From assembly GCF_000018545.1 (NCBI RefSeq), contig NC_012587.1, forward strand, positions 1,054,001 through 1,118,000: DNA of 64,000 nucleotides, read 5' to 3'. The position numbers and the translations under genes are program-made. This stretch comes from Sinorhizobium fredii NGR234 (GTDB taxonomy: Bacteria > Pseudomonadota > Alphaproteobacteria > Rhizobiales > Rhizobiaceae). The notes below the pieces were generated by a model. The model did not search any database. It saw only the letters and a program-made list of their open reading frames with translations, and was not told the origin of the DNA. Shown here piece by piece: positions 35,139-45,257 of this stretch (position 1 is the first letter of the stretch; each line of letters opens with the position of its first letter).

Positions 35139-36386
35139 CTACCAGACGAGATCCAGCCGCTCCAGTCCGTGGAAGTGGAAGCTGTCCTTGACCGGCGGCT
35201 CGTGCTTGAGCCGCAGGCCGGGCAGGCGCCGGAACAGGATCGGCAGGGAAAGGTTGAGTTCAAGCCGCGCGAGCGGCGCGCCGATGCAGAAATGCAGGCC
35301 GGCGCCGAACGACACATTGGCGCCCTCGTTGCGGTCCGGCATGAACATGTCCGGCGCGGTGAACTTGCGCGGATCGACGTTCGCCGCACCCAGCATCAGG
35401 CCGATCTTGTCGCCCTTCCTAAGCGTGATGCCGTCCTCCAGTTCGATATCCGACAGGGCATAGCGCTGGAAGATGTGGAGCGGCGCGGCGAAGCGCAGGC
35501 ACTCTTCCACCGTCCGCGCCGTCGCTTCCTCGCTCGCGAAGAGCGCGGCGGGAAAGAGGCCGGATTGCAGGATGGTGCTGACCGCATTGCCGATCTGGTG
35601 CACGGTCGCCTCGTGACCGGCGTTCAGAAGCAAGACCGTCGTCGAGATCAATTCCGCCTCCGACAGGCGTTCGCCGTCCTTTTCCGAGCTGATCATATGG
35701 GTCAGCAGGTCGTCTGCGGGCTTGGCGCGCTTTTCGGCGATGATGTCGTTCAGGTATCCGGCAAATTCCGCGGAGGCCTGGTTGGCCTCGAGTTCCGTCT
35801 CGAAGCTCGGGTTGAAGACATACATCTTCACCATGCGGTGCGACCAGTCGAGAAGGCGAGGGGCCGCTTCGACGGGAATGCCGAGCATGCGGGCAATGAT
35901 GGTGACGGGGATCGTCTCGGCATAGGTCTTCAGCAGCTCGACCTCGCCGTCCGCCTCGAAGCTGTCGATGATCGCATGAGACAACGCTTCGATGTCCGGC
36001 CGGAGCTGTTCGATCTGCCTGGAAACGAAGGCGCGGTTGACGAGCGTGCGCAGCCGCGTATGGGCCGGAGGCTCCAGTTCGAGCAGTGAATGCGCCTCCA
36101 GTGCGTCGAAATCCCCAAGATGCGGCTTCGGCTCCGGCAGGCCGAGTTCCTCGCGGGTCGCCACATGGAGGATCTGCCGGCCGAAACGGCGGTCGCGCAG
36201 CAGCGCGTTCACCTGGTCGTAACCCGCAAAAAACCACTGCTGCGGCTCTTCCCAGAAGAACGCCGGACATTGCGCATGGAGCGCGGCATAGGCGGGCAGC
36301 GGGTTGCGGAAGAAGTCCGGGTTGCGAACGTCGAGACAAACGCGCCGGGCGGGGCCGTCTATGGTGATGCCGGGGACTGCGGACAT
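35139..36386 (-). CDS. Cytochrome P450
   Basis: A 415-residue soluble bacterial P450. The heme-ligand loop FGAGLHFCIGAP has Cys367. The I-helix has AGHEAT (256-261). The K-helix ExxR is Glu295-Arg298. It would hydroxylate a small molecule using ferredoxin; no ferredoxin or reductase gene is adjacent. The beta-helix lipoprotein downstream is 76 bp away. The substrate cannot be inferred. Confidence 0.93.
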   Translation of the reverse strand: MSAVPGITIDGPARRVCLDVRNPDFFRNPLPAYAALHAQCPAFFWEEPQQWFFAGYDQVNALLRDRRFGRQILHVATREELGLPEPKPHLGDFDALEAHSLLELEPPAHTRLRTLVNRAFVSRQIEQLRPDIEALSHAIIDSFEADGEVELLKTYAETIPVTIIARMLGIPVEAAPRLLDWSHRMVKMYVFNPSFETELEANQASAEFAGYLNDIIAEKRAKPADDLLTHMISSEKDGERLSEAELISTTVLLLNAGHEATVHQIGNAVSTILQSGLFPAALFASEEATARTVEECLRFAAPLHIFQRYALSDIELEDGITLRKGDKIGLMLGAANVDPRKFTAPDMFMPDRNEGANVSFGAGLHFCIGAPLARLELNLSLPILFRRLPGLRLKHEPPVKDSFHFHGLERLDLVW

Positions 36387-36567
36387 GATATCGGTCCTTT
36401 GAATGCGGACGGATTGATACTCTCACGCATCTCTATTGCGCCGGGCACAGCTGCGGCAAGCGCAATCGATAACGCATCGGCCTCAAGGAACAATGTCCGC
36501 AATATCGACTTTTTCGGTGGCAATGATCGGCCGCTTTGAGCATGATGCGGCAGCAGCAGGGAGCGGC

Positions 36568-37425
36568 ATGGCAAGAACGCAGAGCAGTTTTTCCGCGGGC
36601 ATCATGGCCGCGATCCGGAAACGGCGGCCGACCGTGGTCAATCGCGACGCGGCCGTGAGCCGTGGCGATATCGTGATCGCCTCCTACAACATTCACAAAT
36701 GCGTGGGCACCGACGGCCGGTTCGATCCGGGGCGCATCGCCCAGGTCATCGGCGAGATCGGCGCGGATATCGTCGCCCTGCAGGAGGCCGATCAGCGGTT
36801 TGGCGAACGCGCCGGGCTGCTTGATCTCGAGCATCTGCGACGCGAGGCCCACCTTGTTTCGGTGCCGATTTCCGCCTTCTCGGAAAAGGGGCACGGATGG
36901 CACGGCAATGTCCTCTTGCTCAGGGAAGGCGCCGTATCGGACGTTAGGCAGCTAAATCTGCCGGGCGTCGAGCCGCGCGGCGCGCTCGTCGTGGATCTCG
37001 ACCTGAAAGCCGGGCCGCTCAGGGTGATCGCCGCCCATTTGGGCTTGCTGCGTCACTCCCGGGCGCGTCAGGCCGAGACCATTCTGCGGGTCGCCGCCGA
37101 TGGCGCCGGCCGGCCGACACTGCTCATCGGCGACCTCAACGAGTGGCGCATGGGGAGGCGTTCTTCGCTGAGCTTCCTCAGTCCGATCTTCGACCCGACC
37201 CATGCGACGGTTGCGAGCTTTCCGTCGCGTTTCCCGCTGTTGCCGCTCGATCGCGTGCTCGGCAATCCGCACCATCTCGTGACGTCCGTGTCGGTGCACG
37301 ACACGCCACTGGCGCGCGTCGCCTCGGATCATCTTCCGGTCAAGGCGTCGATCGATCTGAAGGCTGCGCTCAAGGAAGGCGGCACCGATGACCAAGCCGG
37401 GCTGATCGATCTGGAGTCGGCGTGA
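36568..37425 (+). CDS. Endonuclease/exonuclease/phosphatase family protein
   Basis: A 285-residue EEP-fold hydrolase. Motifs: ASYNIHKCVGTDGRFDPGRI near the start, DIVALQEAD, AAHLGLLRHSRARQ, GDLNEW and SDHLPV at the end. These are the active-site residues of the DNase I-like superfamily. It could be a nuclease, phosphatase or phospholipase. ATG 36568 has an AGGGAG site; an upstream extension to 36436 has no site. It is followed by the phospholipase D-like gene in the same direction, a pair seen in other rhizobia. Confidence 0.87.
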   Translation: MARTQSSFSAGIMAAIRKRRPTVVNRDAAVSRGDIVIASYNIHKCVGTDGRFDPGRIAQVIGEIGADIVALQEADQRFGERAGLLDLEHLRREAHLVSVPISAFSEKGHGWHGNVLLLREGAVSDVRQLNLPGVEPRGALVVDLDLKAGPLRVIAAHLGLLRHSRARQAETILRVAADGAGRPTLLIGDLNEWRMGRRSSLSFLSPIFDPTHATVASFPSRFPLLPLDRVLGNPHHLVTSVSVHDTPLARVASDHLPVKASIDLKAALKEGGTDDQAGLIDLESA

Positions 37426-37529
37426 GGGCCTGCCCGAAGAGCCCCTTAAGTCGGCGCCGATTTCCGAGTAGAATCGCTTGTCTGTTCAAGAAGTTAAAGG
37501 AGCCACGGCGCGTCTGAGGACACAGCCGG

Positions 37530-39107
37530 GTGCTATGGACGGCGTGCATGTTCTTCTGGTTTGCGCTCTTTTTTGCCGTTCTGATCGCTCTTGCCGCTGC
37601 CGCGACATTGTACGTCTACGGCGTCTTCGGACGCCGTCCGCAGGCGCCGCACTCCTATGCCCTGCCTTTCAGCGGGGAGCCGACCCGGATCGATCAAAGC
37701 GTCGCGGCGCTTCTTGTCGCCGACTCCGGCGCGTGCGCGGTCGCCCTGATCTCGGACAATATCGAGGCCTTCGTCGCGCGTGCCCATTCGGCGCGCTCGG
37801 CCGCTCGCAGCCTCGACCTGCAATATTACTACTGGAAGGACGAACTGACGGGTTTTCTTCTGACCCGCGAACTCATCCAGGCGGCCGACCGTGGCGTGCG
37901 TGTGCGGCTGCTGCTCGACGACATCAATGCCGGCATCCACGACCGTCTGTGCATTGCGCTCGACGCGCATCCGAATATCGACGTGCGCCTTTTCAATCCC
38001 AGCCGGGCGCGCACCGACCGTTTCCGTCGTGGCTTCGAAATGGCGGTGCGCGCCTTGAGCGCGACGCGGCGCATGCACAACAAGCTGTGGATTGCCGACG
38101 GCCGGGTGGCCATCGCCGGCGGGCGAAACATCGGCGACGCCTATTTCGATGCAGCCGAACTGTCGAATTTCCGCGACCTGGATGTCTGGATGACGGGACC
38201 GGTCGTCGACCAAGCCACGGCCATGTTCGACCAGTACTGGAACAGCGCATCCGTGCTGCCGATCGCGGCGCTCCGGACACCGCGCAAGCACTATCTGCCG
38301 GCGCTGCGCGAGACGCTTGAAACGCTCGCGCGAACCGCGGCGGCGCGCTTCTATCTGGAAAGAGTGAGCGACGCGGAGACCGGAGCCGATCTCTACTGGG
38401 GAAGCCGCAGGCTTCACCGCAGCGCCGGCGTCCGCCTGGCCTTCGACCCACCGGAAAAGGCGCTGTTGCAGAAACGGCAGAATTGGTTGCTGCGCGAACT
38501 TTTCCCGCTGATCAATGGCGCCGAGCGCGACCTGCGCATCATGTCGCCCTATTTCATTCCAGGCGCCGAGGGAACGCGCCAACTGACGGCGCTGGCGAAA
38601 AAGCGCGTGCGAGTGGGAGTGCTGACGAACTCGCTCGCGGCGACGGACGTCGCCGCCGTACACGGCGGCTATATGAAATACCGCAAGGGCCTGCTTCAGG
38701 GCGGCGTCGATCTCTATGAACTCAAGGAGTACGGCGAATTGATCGACCGCCATCGCATGTCGCTGTTCGGCGCCCGCAACGCCAGCCTGCACACCAAGGC
38801 TTTCGTCGTCGATGGCAGATACGGCTATGTGGGATCGATGAATTTCGATCCGCGGTCGGCCTCCCTCAACACGGAGATGGGGGTGATTTTTTCCGACGAA
38901 GCCCTGGCTGCCGAGATCCAGTCCATCTTCGACGAAGAGACGCTGCCGGAGAGGAGCTATCGGTTGGCCCTCGAAGGCGGGAGGCTCGTCTGGCGCGATC
39001 GGGCGAACGGAGCCACACGACTGCTCGGACGGGAGCCGGACGCCGGCGCCCACCGCCGGCTGATTGCCGGAGCGATCCGTTTCCTGCCGCTGGAATCCCA
39101 GCTCTGA
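37530..39107 (+). CDS. Phospholipase D/cardiolipin-synthase-like protein
   Basis: A 525-residue protein with an N-terminal membrane helix (about 8-30) and two HKD motifs: MHNKLWIADGR...GGRNIGD and HTKAFVVDGRYGYVGSMNFDPRS. This is the PLDc family that includes cardiolipin synthases. It probably acts on phospholipid at the membrane. GTG 37530 or ATG 37548 may be the start; neither has a strong site. The gene upstream is the EEP hydrolase. Confidence 0.85.
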   Translation: MLWTACMFFWFALFFAVLIALAAAATLYVYGVFGRRPQAPHSYALPFSGEPTRIDQSVAALLVADSGACAVALISDNIEAFVARAHSARSAARSLDLQYYYWKDELTGFLLTRELIQAADRGVRVRLLLDDINAGIHDRLCIALDAHPNIDVRLFNPSRARTDRFRRGFEMAVRALSATRRMHNKLWIADGRVAIAGGRNIGDAYFDAAELSNFRDLDVWMTGPVVDQATAMFDQYWNSASVLPIAALRTPRKHYLPALRETLETLARTAAARFYLERVSDAETGADLYWGSRRLHRSAGVRLAFDPPEKALLQKRQNWLLRELFPLINGAERDLRIMSPYFIPGAEGTRQLTALAKKRVRVGVLTNSLAATDVAAVHGGYMKYRKGLLQGGVDLYELKEYGELIDRHRMSLFGARNASLHTKAFVVDGRYGYVGSMNFDPRSASLNTEMGVIFSDEALAAEIQSIFDEETLPERSYRLALEGGRLVWRDRANGATRLLGREPDAGAHRRLIAGAIRFLPLESQL

Positions 39108-39302
39108 CAGCCAGCGCTGACAGCAAGCGCTGCCGGATTCAGGGATCGTTTACCGCGACTTCGCGAATGCCTGTGAGCAACGCTGAAACGGAGATGCCAT
39201 CGGGCGGCAGGCTTGGAAAAATGTTCTATCGGCGGGTCGCCGCGGTCAATGAAAAACGTTGGTCCGAAACGCCGCGACCATTAAGCTTATCGAATGTTCG
39301 CG

Positions 39303-39348
39303 ACTTGAAGTGAAGGGCATTGACACTCTATGTAAGGACTGAGGCTTA
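39303..39348 (+). promoter_or_regulatory. Candidate clpP promoter region
   Basis: CTTGAA at 39303-39308, as in RpoH-type -35 sites, and TTGACA at 39319-39324, as in sigma-70, lie 55-100 bp upstream of clpP; a GCTTAT -10-like element lies at 39343-39348. Both are weak matches. Confidence 0.35.
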
Positions 39349-39402
39349 TCCGATGATTCCCGGTCCGCGAAGGGATTGCGGGCCTGACTATGAAGGTTCG
39401 AT

Positions 39403-40035
39403 ATGAGAAATCCAGTTGATACGGCCATGGCTCTGGTGCCGATGGTTGTTGAGCAGACCAACCGCGGCGAACGGTCTTACGACATCTATTCGCGGCTGCT
39501 CAAGGAGCGCATCATCTTCCTTACGGGCCCCGTCGAAGACCACATGGCGACGCTCGTCTGCGCGCAATTGCTCTTCCTGGAAGCGGAGAACCCGAAGAAG
39601 GAAATCGCCCTCTACATCAACTCGCCGGGCGGCGTCGTCACGGCTGGCATGGCGATCTACGACACGATGCAGTTCATCAAGCCGGCGGTCTCGACGCTCT
39701 GCATCGGCCAGGCTGCCTCGATGGGCTCGTTGCTGCTTGCCGCCGGCCACAAGGACATGCGCTTTGCGACGCCCAATGCGCGCATCATGGTGCACCAGCC
39801 CTCCGGCGGCTTCCAGGGCCAGGCCTCCGACATCGAGCGGCATGCCAGAGACATCCTCAAGATGAAGCGCCGCCTCAACGAGGTCTATGTCAGGCATTGC
39901 GGCCGCACCTATGAGGAAGTCGAGCAGACGCTCGATCGCGACCATTTCATGAGTTCCGACGAGGCGCTCGATTGGGGCCTGATTGATAAAGTCATCACCT
40001 CGCGGGAAGCAATCGAGGGCGGCGAACAGGGCTGA
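39403..40035 (+). CDS. clpP: ATP-dependent Clp protease proteolytic subunit
   Basis: A 210-residue serine peptidase. The catalytic triad is Ser106 (GQAASMGS), His131 (MVHQPSGG) and Asp180 (DRDHFMS). It forms the 14-mer chamber that degrades proteins fed by ClpX or ClpA. It is separated from clpX by 285 bp. The region upstream may include a heat-shock promoter. Confidence 0.98.
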   Translation: MRNPVDTAMALVPMVVEQTNRGERSYDIYSRLLKERIIFLTGPVEDHMATLVCAQLLFLEAENPKKEIALYINSPGGVVTAGMAIYDTMQFIKPAVSTLCIGQAASMGSLLLAAGHKDMRFATPNARIMVHQPSGGFQGQASDIERHARDILKMKRRLNEVYVRHCGRTYEEVEQTLDRDHFMSSDEALDWGLIDKVITSREAIEGGEQG

Positions 40036-40320
40036 TATCACGAGCGTTTGTCGCTGCAGACGCGATTGTGACACATTTGTAACGGCTGAGGGCTTTATCG
40101 GAAGGGCAAAGCCGTTAATATGAACCGTTAATGCTATGCTGGTGTTTGGGGTATAGCATTCGGATTTGACGGGAGAGTCGTTGCAACCGAATCAGGCATT
40201 CGCCCTGAGGCGGTGAGTACTCCCAGGAACCCTGCGCGGCGGTATCGAGCGCGCGCAAGGCGAATTGACTGGTCCGTGATATCTTTCCGAAGGTGTCCGG
40301 CGTGCTGGAAGGAAGTGAAA

Positions 40321-41598
40321 ATGAGCAAGGTCAGCGGCAGCAACGGCGGTGACTCGAAGAATACCCTCTATTGTTCGTTTTGCGGCAAGAGCCAGCACGA
40401 AGTGCGCAAGCTGATTGCCGGCCCCACGGTGTTCATCTGCGATGAATGCGTGGAACTCTGCATGGACATCATCCGCGAAGAGAACAAGACCTCGATGGTC
40501 AAGTCCCGCGATGGCGTTCCCACCCCGCAGGAAATCATCAAGGTTCTCGACGAATACGTCATCGGCCAGCAGCAGGCCAAGCGCATCCTGTCCGTTGCCG
40601 TGCACAACCACTACAAGCGCCTTGCCCATGCGGCAAAGAGCAGCGACGTGGAACTGGCCAAGTCGAACATCATGCTCGTCGGGCCGACCGGCTGCGGCAA
40701 GACCTATCTGGCACAGACGCTCGCCCGCATCATCGACGTCCCGTTCACCATGGCCGACGCGACGACGCTGACGGAAGCGGGCTATGTCGGCGAGGACGTC
40801 GAAAACATCATTCTGAAGCTGCTCCAGGCCGCCGACTACAATGTCGAGCGCGCCCAGCGCGGCATCGTCTATATCGACGAGGTCGACAAGATTTCGCGCA
40901 AGTCCGACAATCCGTCGATCACGCGCGACGTCTCGGGCGAGGGCGTGCAGCAGGCGCTGCTGAAGATAATGGAGGGCACTGTGGCCTCCGTACCGCCCCA
41001 GGGCGGCCGCAAGCATCCGCAGCAGGAGTTCCTGCAGGTGGATACGACGAACATCCTCTTCATTTGCGGCGGCGCGTTTGCCGGCCTCGACAAGATCATC
41101 TCTGCCCGTGGCGAGAAGACGTCGATCGGCTTCGGCGCGACGGTACGCTCGCCGGAAGATCGCCGGGTCGGCGAGGTTCTGCGCGAGCTTGAGCCGGAAG
41201 ATCTGGTCAAGTTCGGTCTTATCCCGGAATTCATCGGCCGTCTGCCGGTTCTGGCGACGCTTGAGGACCTAGATGAGGATGCCCTGATCCAGATCCTGTC
41301 CGAACCGAAGAACGCGCTGATCAAGCAGTACCAGCGCCTGTTCGAGATGGAAGACGTCGAGTTGACCTTCCACGAGGACGCGTTGCGCGAAATTGCCAAG
41401 CGCGCCATCATCCGCAAGACCGGCGCGCGCGGCCTTCGCTCTATCATGGAAAAGATCCTGCTCGACACGATGTTCGAACTGCCGACACTCGAGGGCGTTC
41501 GCGAGGTCGTGATTTCCGACGAAGTGGTCAAGGGGACGGCTCGTCCGCTCTACATCTACTCCGACCGGTCCGAGGAGAAGACCAACGTCTCGGCCTGA
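40321..41598 (+). CDS. clpX: Clp protease ATPase ClpX
   Basis: A 425-residue AAA+ unfoldase. The zinc-binding domain has Cys18, Cys21, Cys40 and Cys43. Walker A is GPTGCGKT (121-128). Walker B is IVYIDEVDK. The IGF loop (TSIGFGA) contacts ClpP. Upstream extension to 40213 lacks support; ATG 40321 is preceded by GGAAGTG. A terminator follows at 41623-41648. Confidence 0.98.
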   Translation: MSKVSGSNGGDSKNTLYCSFCGKSQHEVRKLIAGPTVFICDECVELCMDIIREENKTSMVKSRDGVPTPQEIIKVLDEYVIGQQQAKRILSVAVHNHYKRLAHAAKSSDVELAKSNIMLVGPTGCGKTYLAQTLARIIDVPFTMADATTLTEAGYVGEDVENIILKLLQAADYNVERAQRGIVYIDEVDKISRKSDNPSITRDVSGEGVQQALLKIMEGTVASVPPQGGRKHPQQEFLQVDTTNILFICGGAFAGLDKIISARGEKTSIGFGATVRSPEDRRVGEVLRELEPEDLVKFGLIPEFIGRLPVLATLEDLDEDALIQILSEPKNALIKQYQRLFEMEDVELTFHEDALREIAKRAIIRKTGARGLRSIMEKILLDTMFELPTLEGVREVVISDEVVKGTARPLYIYSDRSEEKTNVSA

Positions 41599-41622
41599 GC
41601 GCTTGCCAACCAGAAGTGCAGG

Positions 41623-41648
41623 AAAGCCCGCCTGAGTGCGGGCTTTTT
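41623..41648 (+). terminator. clpX terminator
   Basis: AAAGCCCGC and GCGGGCTTTTT form a 9-bp hairpin with T-run, 24 bp after the clpX stop. Confidence 0.88.
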
Positions 41649-42042
41649 CATGCGTAGCGGCGCATCTTTCTCGCTCGCGAAGATGTGAAGCTGCTGTTCT
41701 CGTCCGCCGCGCGCCTCGTCGTTCATCGGACGGGCCAAGCTTGTGAACATTTTCGCCCCAAAATGATTGGGGTCGATCGAATCGAATATTGCGAAAGCTC
41801 TACAACAACGCGATGATACGACGATTCAATGAACGCGTTTGGGCGCCGGCCTCCGGGAAGCCACGTAAGGCCGGCATCAGCCTCTCAGCGTAGAATACGG
41901 GAATTGTCCATGGAGGCGGAGACTGCGCCTGGCCTTGAAAAGGCCCCTGTTGCACTCCACTTTCGTGAAGGAAATCTGACAGCCGGGAGTGCCGCAGAGG
42001 CTCCCGGGAACGGGCCCGAAATCGGGACGGAAAGGAAATGAC
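41649..42042. other. clpX-lon intergenic region, 394 bp
   Basis: No gene was supported. A 70-codon open frame at 41829-42041 has no ribosome site. A CTTGAAA at 41934-41940 with CCAC 17 bp downstream, about 80 bp before lon, could be a heat-shock sigma site, but the match is loose. Confidence 0.5.
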
Positions 42043-44460
42043 ATGACGAACAAAACGTCTCCGGCCGAAAGCGCGACCTATCCGGTTCTGCCGTTGCGCG
42101 ACATTGTGGTCTTCCCGCACATGATCGTGCCGCTTTTCGTCGGCCGCGAGAAGTCCATCCGCGCGCTTGAAGAGGTCATGGGCACCGACAAGCAGATCAT
42201 GCTGGCGACCCAGATCAACGCGACGGATGACGATCCGGAAGCTTCCGCGATCTACCGCGTCGGTACGATCGCCAACGTGCTGCAGCTCCTGAAACTCCCC
42301 GATGGCACCGTCAAGGTTCTCGTCGAGGGGCGCGCACGGGCCGAGATCGACCGCTACACCTCCCGCGAGGACTTCTACGAAGCGGTCGCCCATGTGCTGC
42401 GCGAGCCGGAAGAGGACCCGGTCGAGATCGAAGCGCTGAGCCGCTCGGTCGTGTCCGAGTTCGAAAGCTACGTCAAGCTGAACAAGAAGATTTCGCCGGA
42501 AGTCGTTGGCGTCGCGAGCCAGATCGACGATTATTCCAAGCTTGCCGATACGGTTGCTTCGCACCTGTCGATCAAGATCGTCGAGAAGCAGGAGATGCTC
42601 GAGACGACCAGCGTGAAGATGCGCCTGGAAAAGGCGCTCGGCTTCATGGAAGGCGAGATCTCGGTATTGCAGGTCGAAAAGCGCATCCGTTCGCGCGTCA
42701 AGCGCCAGATGGAGAAGACCCAGCGCGAGTACTACCTCAACGAGCAGATGAAGGCGATCCAGAAGGAACTCGGCGACAGCGAGGACGGCCGCGACGAGAT
42801 GGCCGAAATCGAGGAGCGCATCGCCAAGACGAAGCTCTCCAAGGAAGCGCGCGAGAAGGCCGATGCGGAGCTGAAGAAGCTGCGCCAGATGAGCCCGATG
42901 TCGGCGGAAGCGACCGTGGTGCGCAACTATCTGGACTGGCTCTTGGGTCTGCCCTGGGGCAAGAAGTCGAAGATCAAGACCGACCTCAACCACGCCGAGA
43001 AGGTGCTGGAGGCGGATCACTTCGGCCTGGACAAGGTCAAGGAGCGTATCGTCGAGTATCTGGCCGTGCAGGCCCGTTCGTCGAAGATCAAGGGTCCGAT
43101 CCTGTGCCTCGTCGGCCCTCCGGGCGTCGGCAAGACCTCGCTCGCCAAGTCGATCGCCAAGGCGACGGGCCGCGAATACATCCGCATGGCGCTTGGCGGC
43201 GTTCGTGACGAGGCCGAGATCCGTGGTCACCGCCGGACCTATATCGGCTCCATGCCCGGCAAGGTCGTGCAGTCGATGAAGAAGGCCAAGCGGTCCAACC
43301 CGCTGTTCCTGCTCGACGAGATCGACAAGATGGGCCAGGACTTCCGCGGCGATCCGTCTTCGGCGCTTCTGGAAGTGCTCGATCCGGAGCAGAACTCGAC
43401 CTTCATGGATCACTATCTCGAGGTTGAATACGACCTCTCGAACGTGATGTTCATCACCACGGCGAACACGCTGAACATTCCGGCGCCGCTGATGGACCGC
43501 ATGGAAGTCATCCGCATCGCCGGCTACACCGAAGAGGAAAAGCTGGAAATCGCCAAGCGGCACCTGCTGCCGAAGGCGATCCGCGACCATGCGCTGCAGC
43601 CGAACGAATTCTCCGTGACGGACGGCGCTCTGATGGCGGTGATCCAGACCTACACGCGTGAGGCGGGCGTTCGCAATTTCGAGCGCGAACTGATGAAGCT
43701 GGCGCGCAAGGCGGTGACCGAGATCCTCAAGGGCAAGACCAAGAAGGTCGAGGTGACGGCGGACAACGTCAACGACTATCTCGGCGTGCCGCGCTTCCGC
43801 CATGGTGAAGCCGAGCGCGACGACCAGGTGGGCGTTGTCACGGGTCTCGCCTGGACCGAGGTTGGCGGCGAACTGCTGACGATCGAAGGCGTGATGATGC
43901 CGGGCAAGGGCCGCATGACGGTCACCGGCAACCTGCGCGACGTCATGAAGGAATCGATTTCGGCCGCGGCATCCTACGTCCGCTCGCGTGCGATCGATTT
44001 CGGCATCGAGCCGCCGCTCTTCGACAAGCGCGACATTCACGTGCACGTGCCGGAAGGTGCGACGCCCAAGGATGGTCCGTCGGCGGGTGTCGCGATGGCG
44101 ACGGCCATCGTTTCGGTGATGACCGGCATTCCGATCCACAAGGATGTGGCGATGACCGGCGAGATCACCCTGCGTGGTCGTGTCCTGCCGATCGGCGGTT
44201 TGAAGGAGAAGCTGTTGGCGGCTCTGCGTGGCGGCATCAAGAAGGTGCTGATCCCCGAAGAGAACGCCAAGGATCTCGCCGAGATCCCGGACAACGTGAA
44301 GAACAACCTCGAAATCATCCCGGTTTCGCGAATGGGCGAGGTGCTCGAGCACGCGTTGACGCGGCGTCCCGAGCCGATCGAATGGGACCCGGCAAGCCAC
44401 GCCGGCACCATTTCGCCGGTCGATTCGCAGGACGAGGCGGGAGCCTCGATCGCCCACTGA
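42043..44460 (+). CDS. lon: ATP-dependent protease Lon (La)
   Basis: An 805-residue protease. The N-terminal LAN domain starts [22 protein letters not shown]. Walker A is GPPGVGKT (from residue 358). The proteolytic dyad is Ser680 in PKDGPSAG and Lys723 in GGLKEK. It degrades misfolded and regulatory proteins. Start ATG 42043 follows GGAAAGGAA. A terminator lies downstream at 44521-44546. A 910-codon open frame on the other strand is a shadow. Confidence 0.98.
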   Translation: MTNKTSPAESATYPVLPLRDIVVFPHMIVPLFVGREKSIRALEEVMGTDKQIMLATQINATDDDPEASAIYRVGTIANVLQLLKLPDGTVKVLVEGRARAEIDRYTSREDFYEAVAHVLREPEEDPVEIEALSRSVVSEFESYVKLNKKISPEVVGVASQIDDYSKLADTVASHLSIKIVEKQEMLETTSVKMRLEKALGFMEGEISVLQVEKRIRSRVKRQMEKTQREYYLNEQMKAIQKELGDSEDGRDEMAEIEERIAKTKLSKEAREKADAELKKLRQMSPMSAEATVVRNYLDWLLGLPWGKKSKIKTDLNHAEKVLEADHFGLDKVKERIVEYLAVQARSSKIKGPILCLVGPPGVGKTSLAKSIAKATGREYIRMALGGVRDEAEIRGHRRTYIGSMPGKVVQSMKKAKRSNPLFLLDEIDKMGQDFRGDPSSALLEVLDPEQNSTFMDHYLEVEYDLSNVMFITTANTLNIPAPLMDRMEVIRIAGYTEEEKLEIAKRHLLPKAIRDHALQPNEFSVTDGALMAVIQTYTREAGVRNFERELMKLARKAVTEILKGKTKKVEVTADNVNDYLGVPRFRHGEAERDDQVGVVTGLAWTEVGGELLTIEGVMMPGKGRMTVTGNLRDVMKESISAAASYVRSRAIDFGIEPPLFDKRDIHVHVPEGATPKDGPSAGVAMATAIVSVMTGIPIHKDVAMTGEITLRGRVLPIGGLKEKLLAALRGGIKKVLIPEENAKDLAEIPDNVKNNLEIIPVSRMGEVLEHALTRRPEPIEWDPASHAGTISPVDSQDEAGASIAH

Positions 44461-44520
44461 TGACGCCCAAAAAGGGCGGGGACTGTGTCCCGCTTGCGCC
44501 CTTAGACGAGAAAAACGGAG

Positions 44521-44546
44521 AAGACCGGCCATTTGCCGGTCTTTTC
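44521..44546 (+). terminator. lon terminator
   Basis: AAGACCGGC and GCCGGTCTTTTC form a 9-bp stem around a 5-nt loop, 60 bp after the lon stop. Confidence 0.85.
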
Positions 44547-44680
44547 TGTTGTAAAAGCACCCTCCAAGCCTTGCATTTCAAGGGATTCGGCGCAATTGGG
44601 AATGGCAAGACGTGGGCGTGCGCAAGCGGCCCCGGCTTAAGACGACAGTCGTTTCGAACCAATATGAAAGGGGTGGAAAC

Positions 44681-44953
44681 ATGAACAAAAATGAGCTCGT
44701 GTCTGCCGTTGCCGAGAAGGCCGGTCTTTCCAAGGCCGATGCGTCTTCCGCTGTTGATGCAGTGTTTGAGACCATTCAGGGCGAACTGAAGAGCGGTGGC
44801 GACATCCGCCTCGTCGGCTTCGGCAACTTCTCCGTGACCCGCCGCGAAGCGAGCAAGGGCCGCAACCCGTCGACGGGCGCGGAAGTTGACATCCCGGCGC
44901 GCAACGTGCCGAAGTTCACGGCCGGCAAGGGCCTGAAGGACGCCGTCAACTAA
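44681..44953 (+). CDS. hupB: HU family DNA-binding protein
   Basis: A 90-residue histone-like protein: MNKNELVSAVAEKAGLSKADA, then GFGNFSVTRREASKGRNPSTG with the DNA-binding beta arms. It compacts and bends DNA. It follows lon in the order usual for proteobacteria (clpP-clpX-lon-hupB). GAAAGGGG lies upstream of the ATG. A terminator-like hairpin follows at 45091-45115. Confidence 0.97.
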   Translation: MNKNELVSAVAEKAGLSKADASSAVDAVFETIQGELKSGGDIRLVGFGNFSVTRREASKGRNPSTGAEVDIPARNVPKFTAGKGLKDAVN

Positions 44954-45257
44954 TCGGACGCGTTCAGGGTCCGAGAGGACTTGAACGATCCCGCAGGGCC
45001 TGGTGGCAATGCCATGGAGGCTCGCAAACAGGTTCATGTTCCATCTGCCGTGTTGTCTCCGCTTCGGAGAAGCGTCGGCAGGTTGATTGGGGCCCGGTCG
45101 ATCCGGGCCTCTTTTCATTTCAACCTCCGCTGTCATTGGGCTGTTACAGGGCGGTTGCACAAGCCTCCCATCCGGACTGCGCCAGCCGCCGATTCCGGAT
45201 GCCACCGCGGTGTCGGAATGCCTGATCCCCGGGCGCGCGCCGCGACAGGAGGGACAT
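44954..45257. other. hupB downstream region, 304 bp
   Basis: Contains the hupB terminator (GGCCCGG-TCGAT-CCGGGCC then CTTTT, 45091-45115). The rest shows no gene. Confidence 0.6.
45091..45115 (+). terminator. Terminator downstream of hupB
   Basis: A 7-bp GC stem with CTTTT after it, about 140 bp beyond the hupB stop. Confidence 0.6.

Noticed and set aside
41829..42041. A 70-codon frame just before lon, considered as a leader peptide
   Set aside because: No ribosome site and no conserved features; its end near the lon start is probably chance.
41800..44532. A 910-codon open frame antisense to lon
   Set aside because: Lon is unmistakable on the other strand. Long antisense frames arise from GC-rich codon bias, and this one has a repetitive His/Arg/Asp composition typical of shadows.
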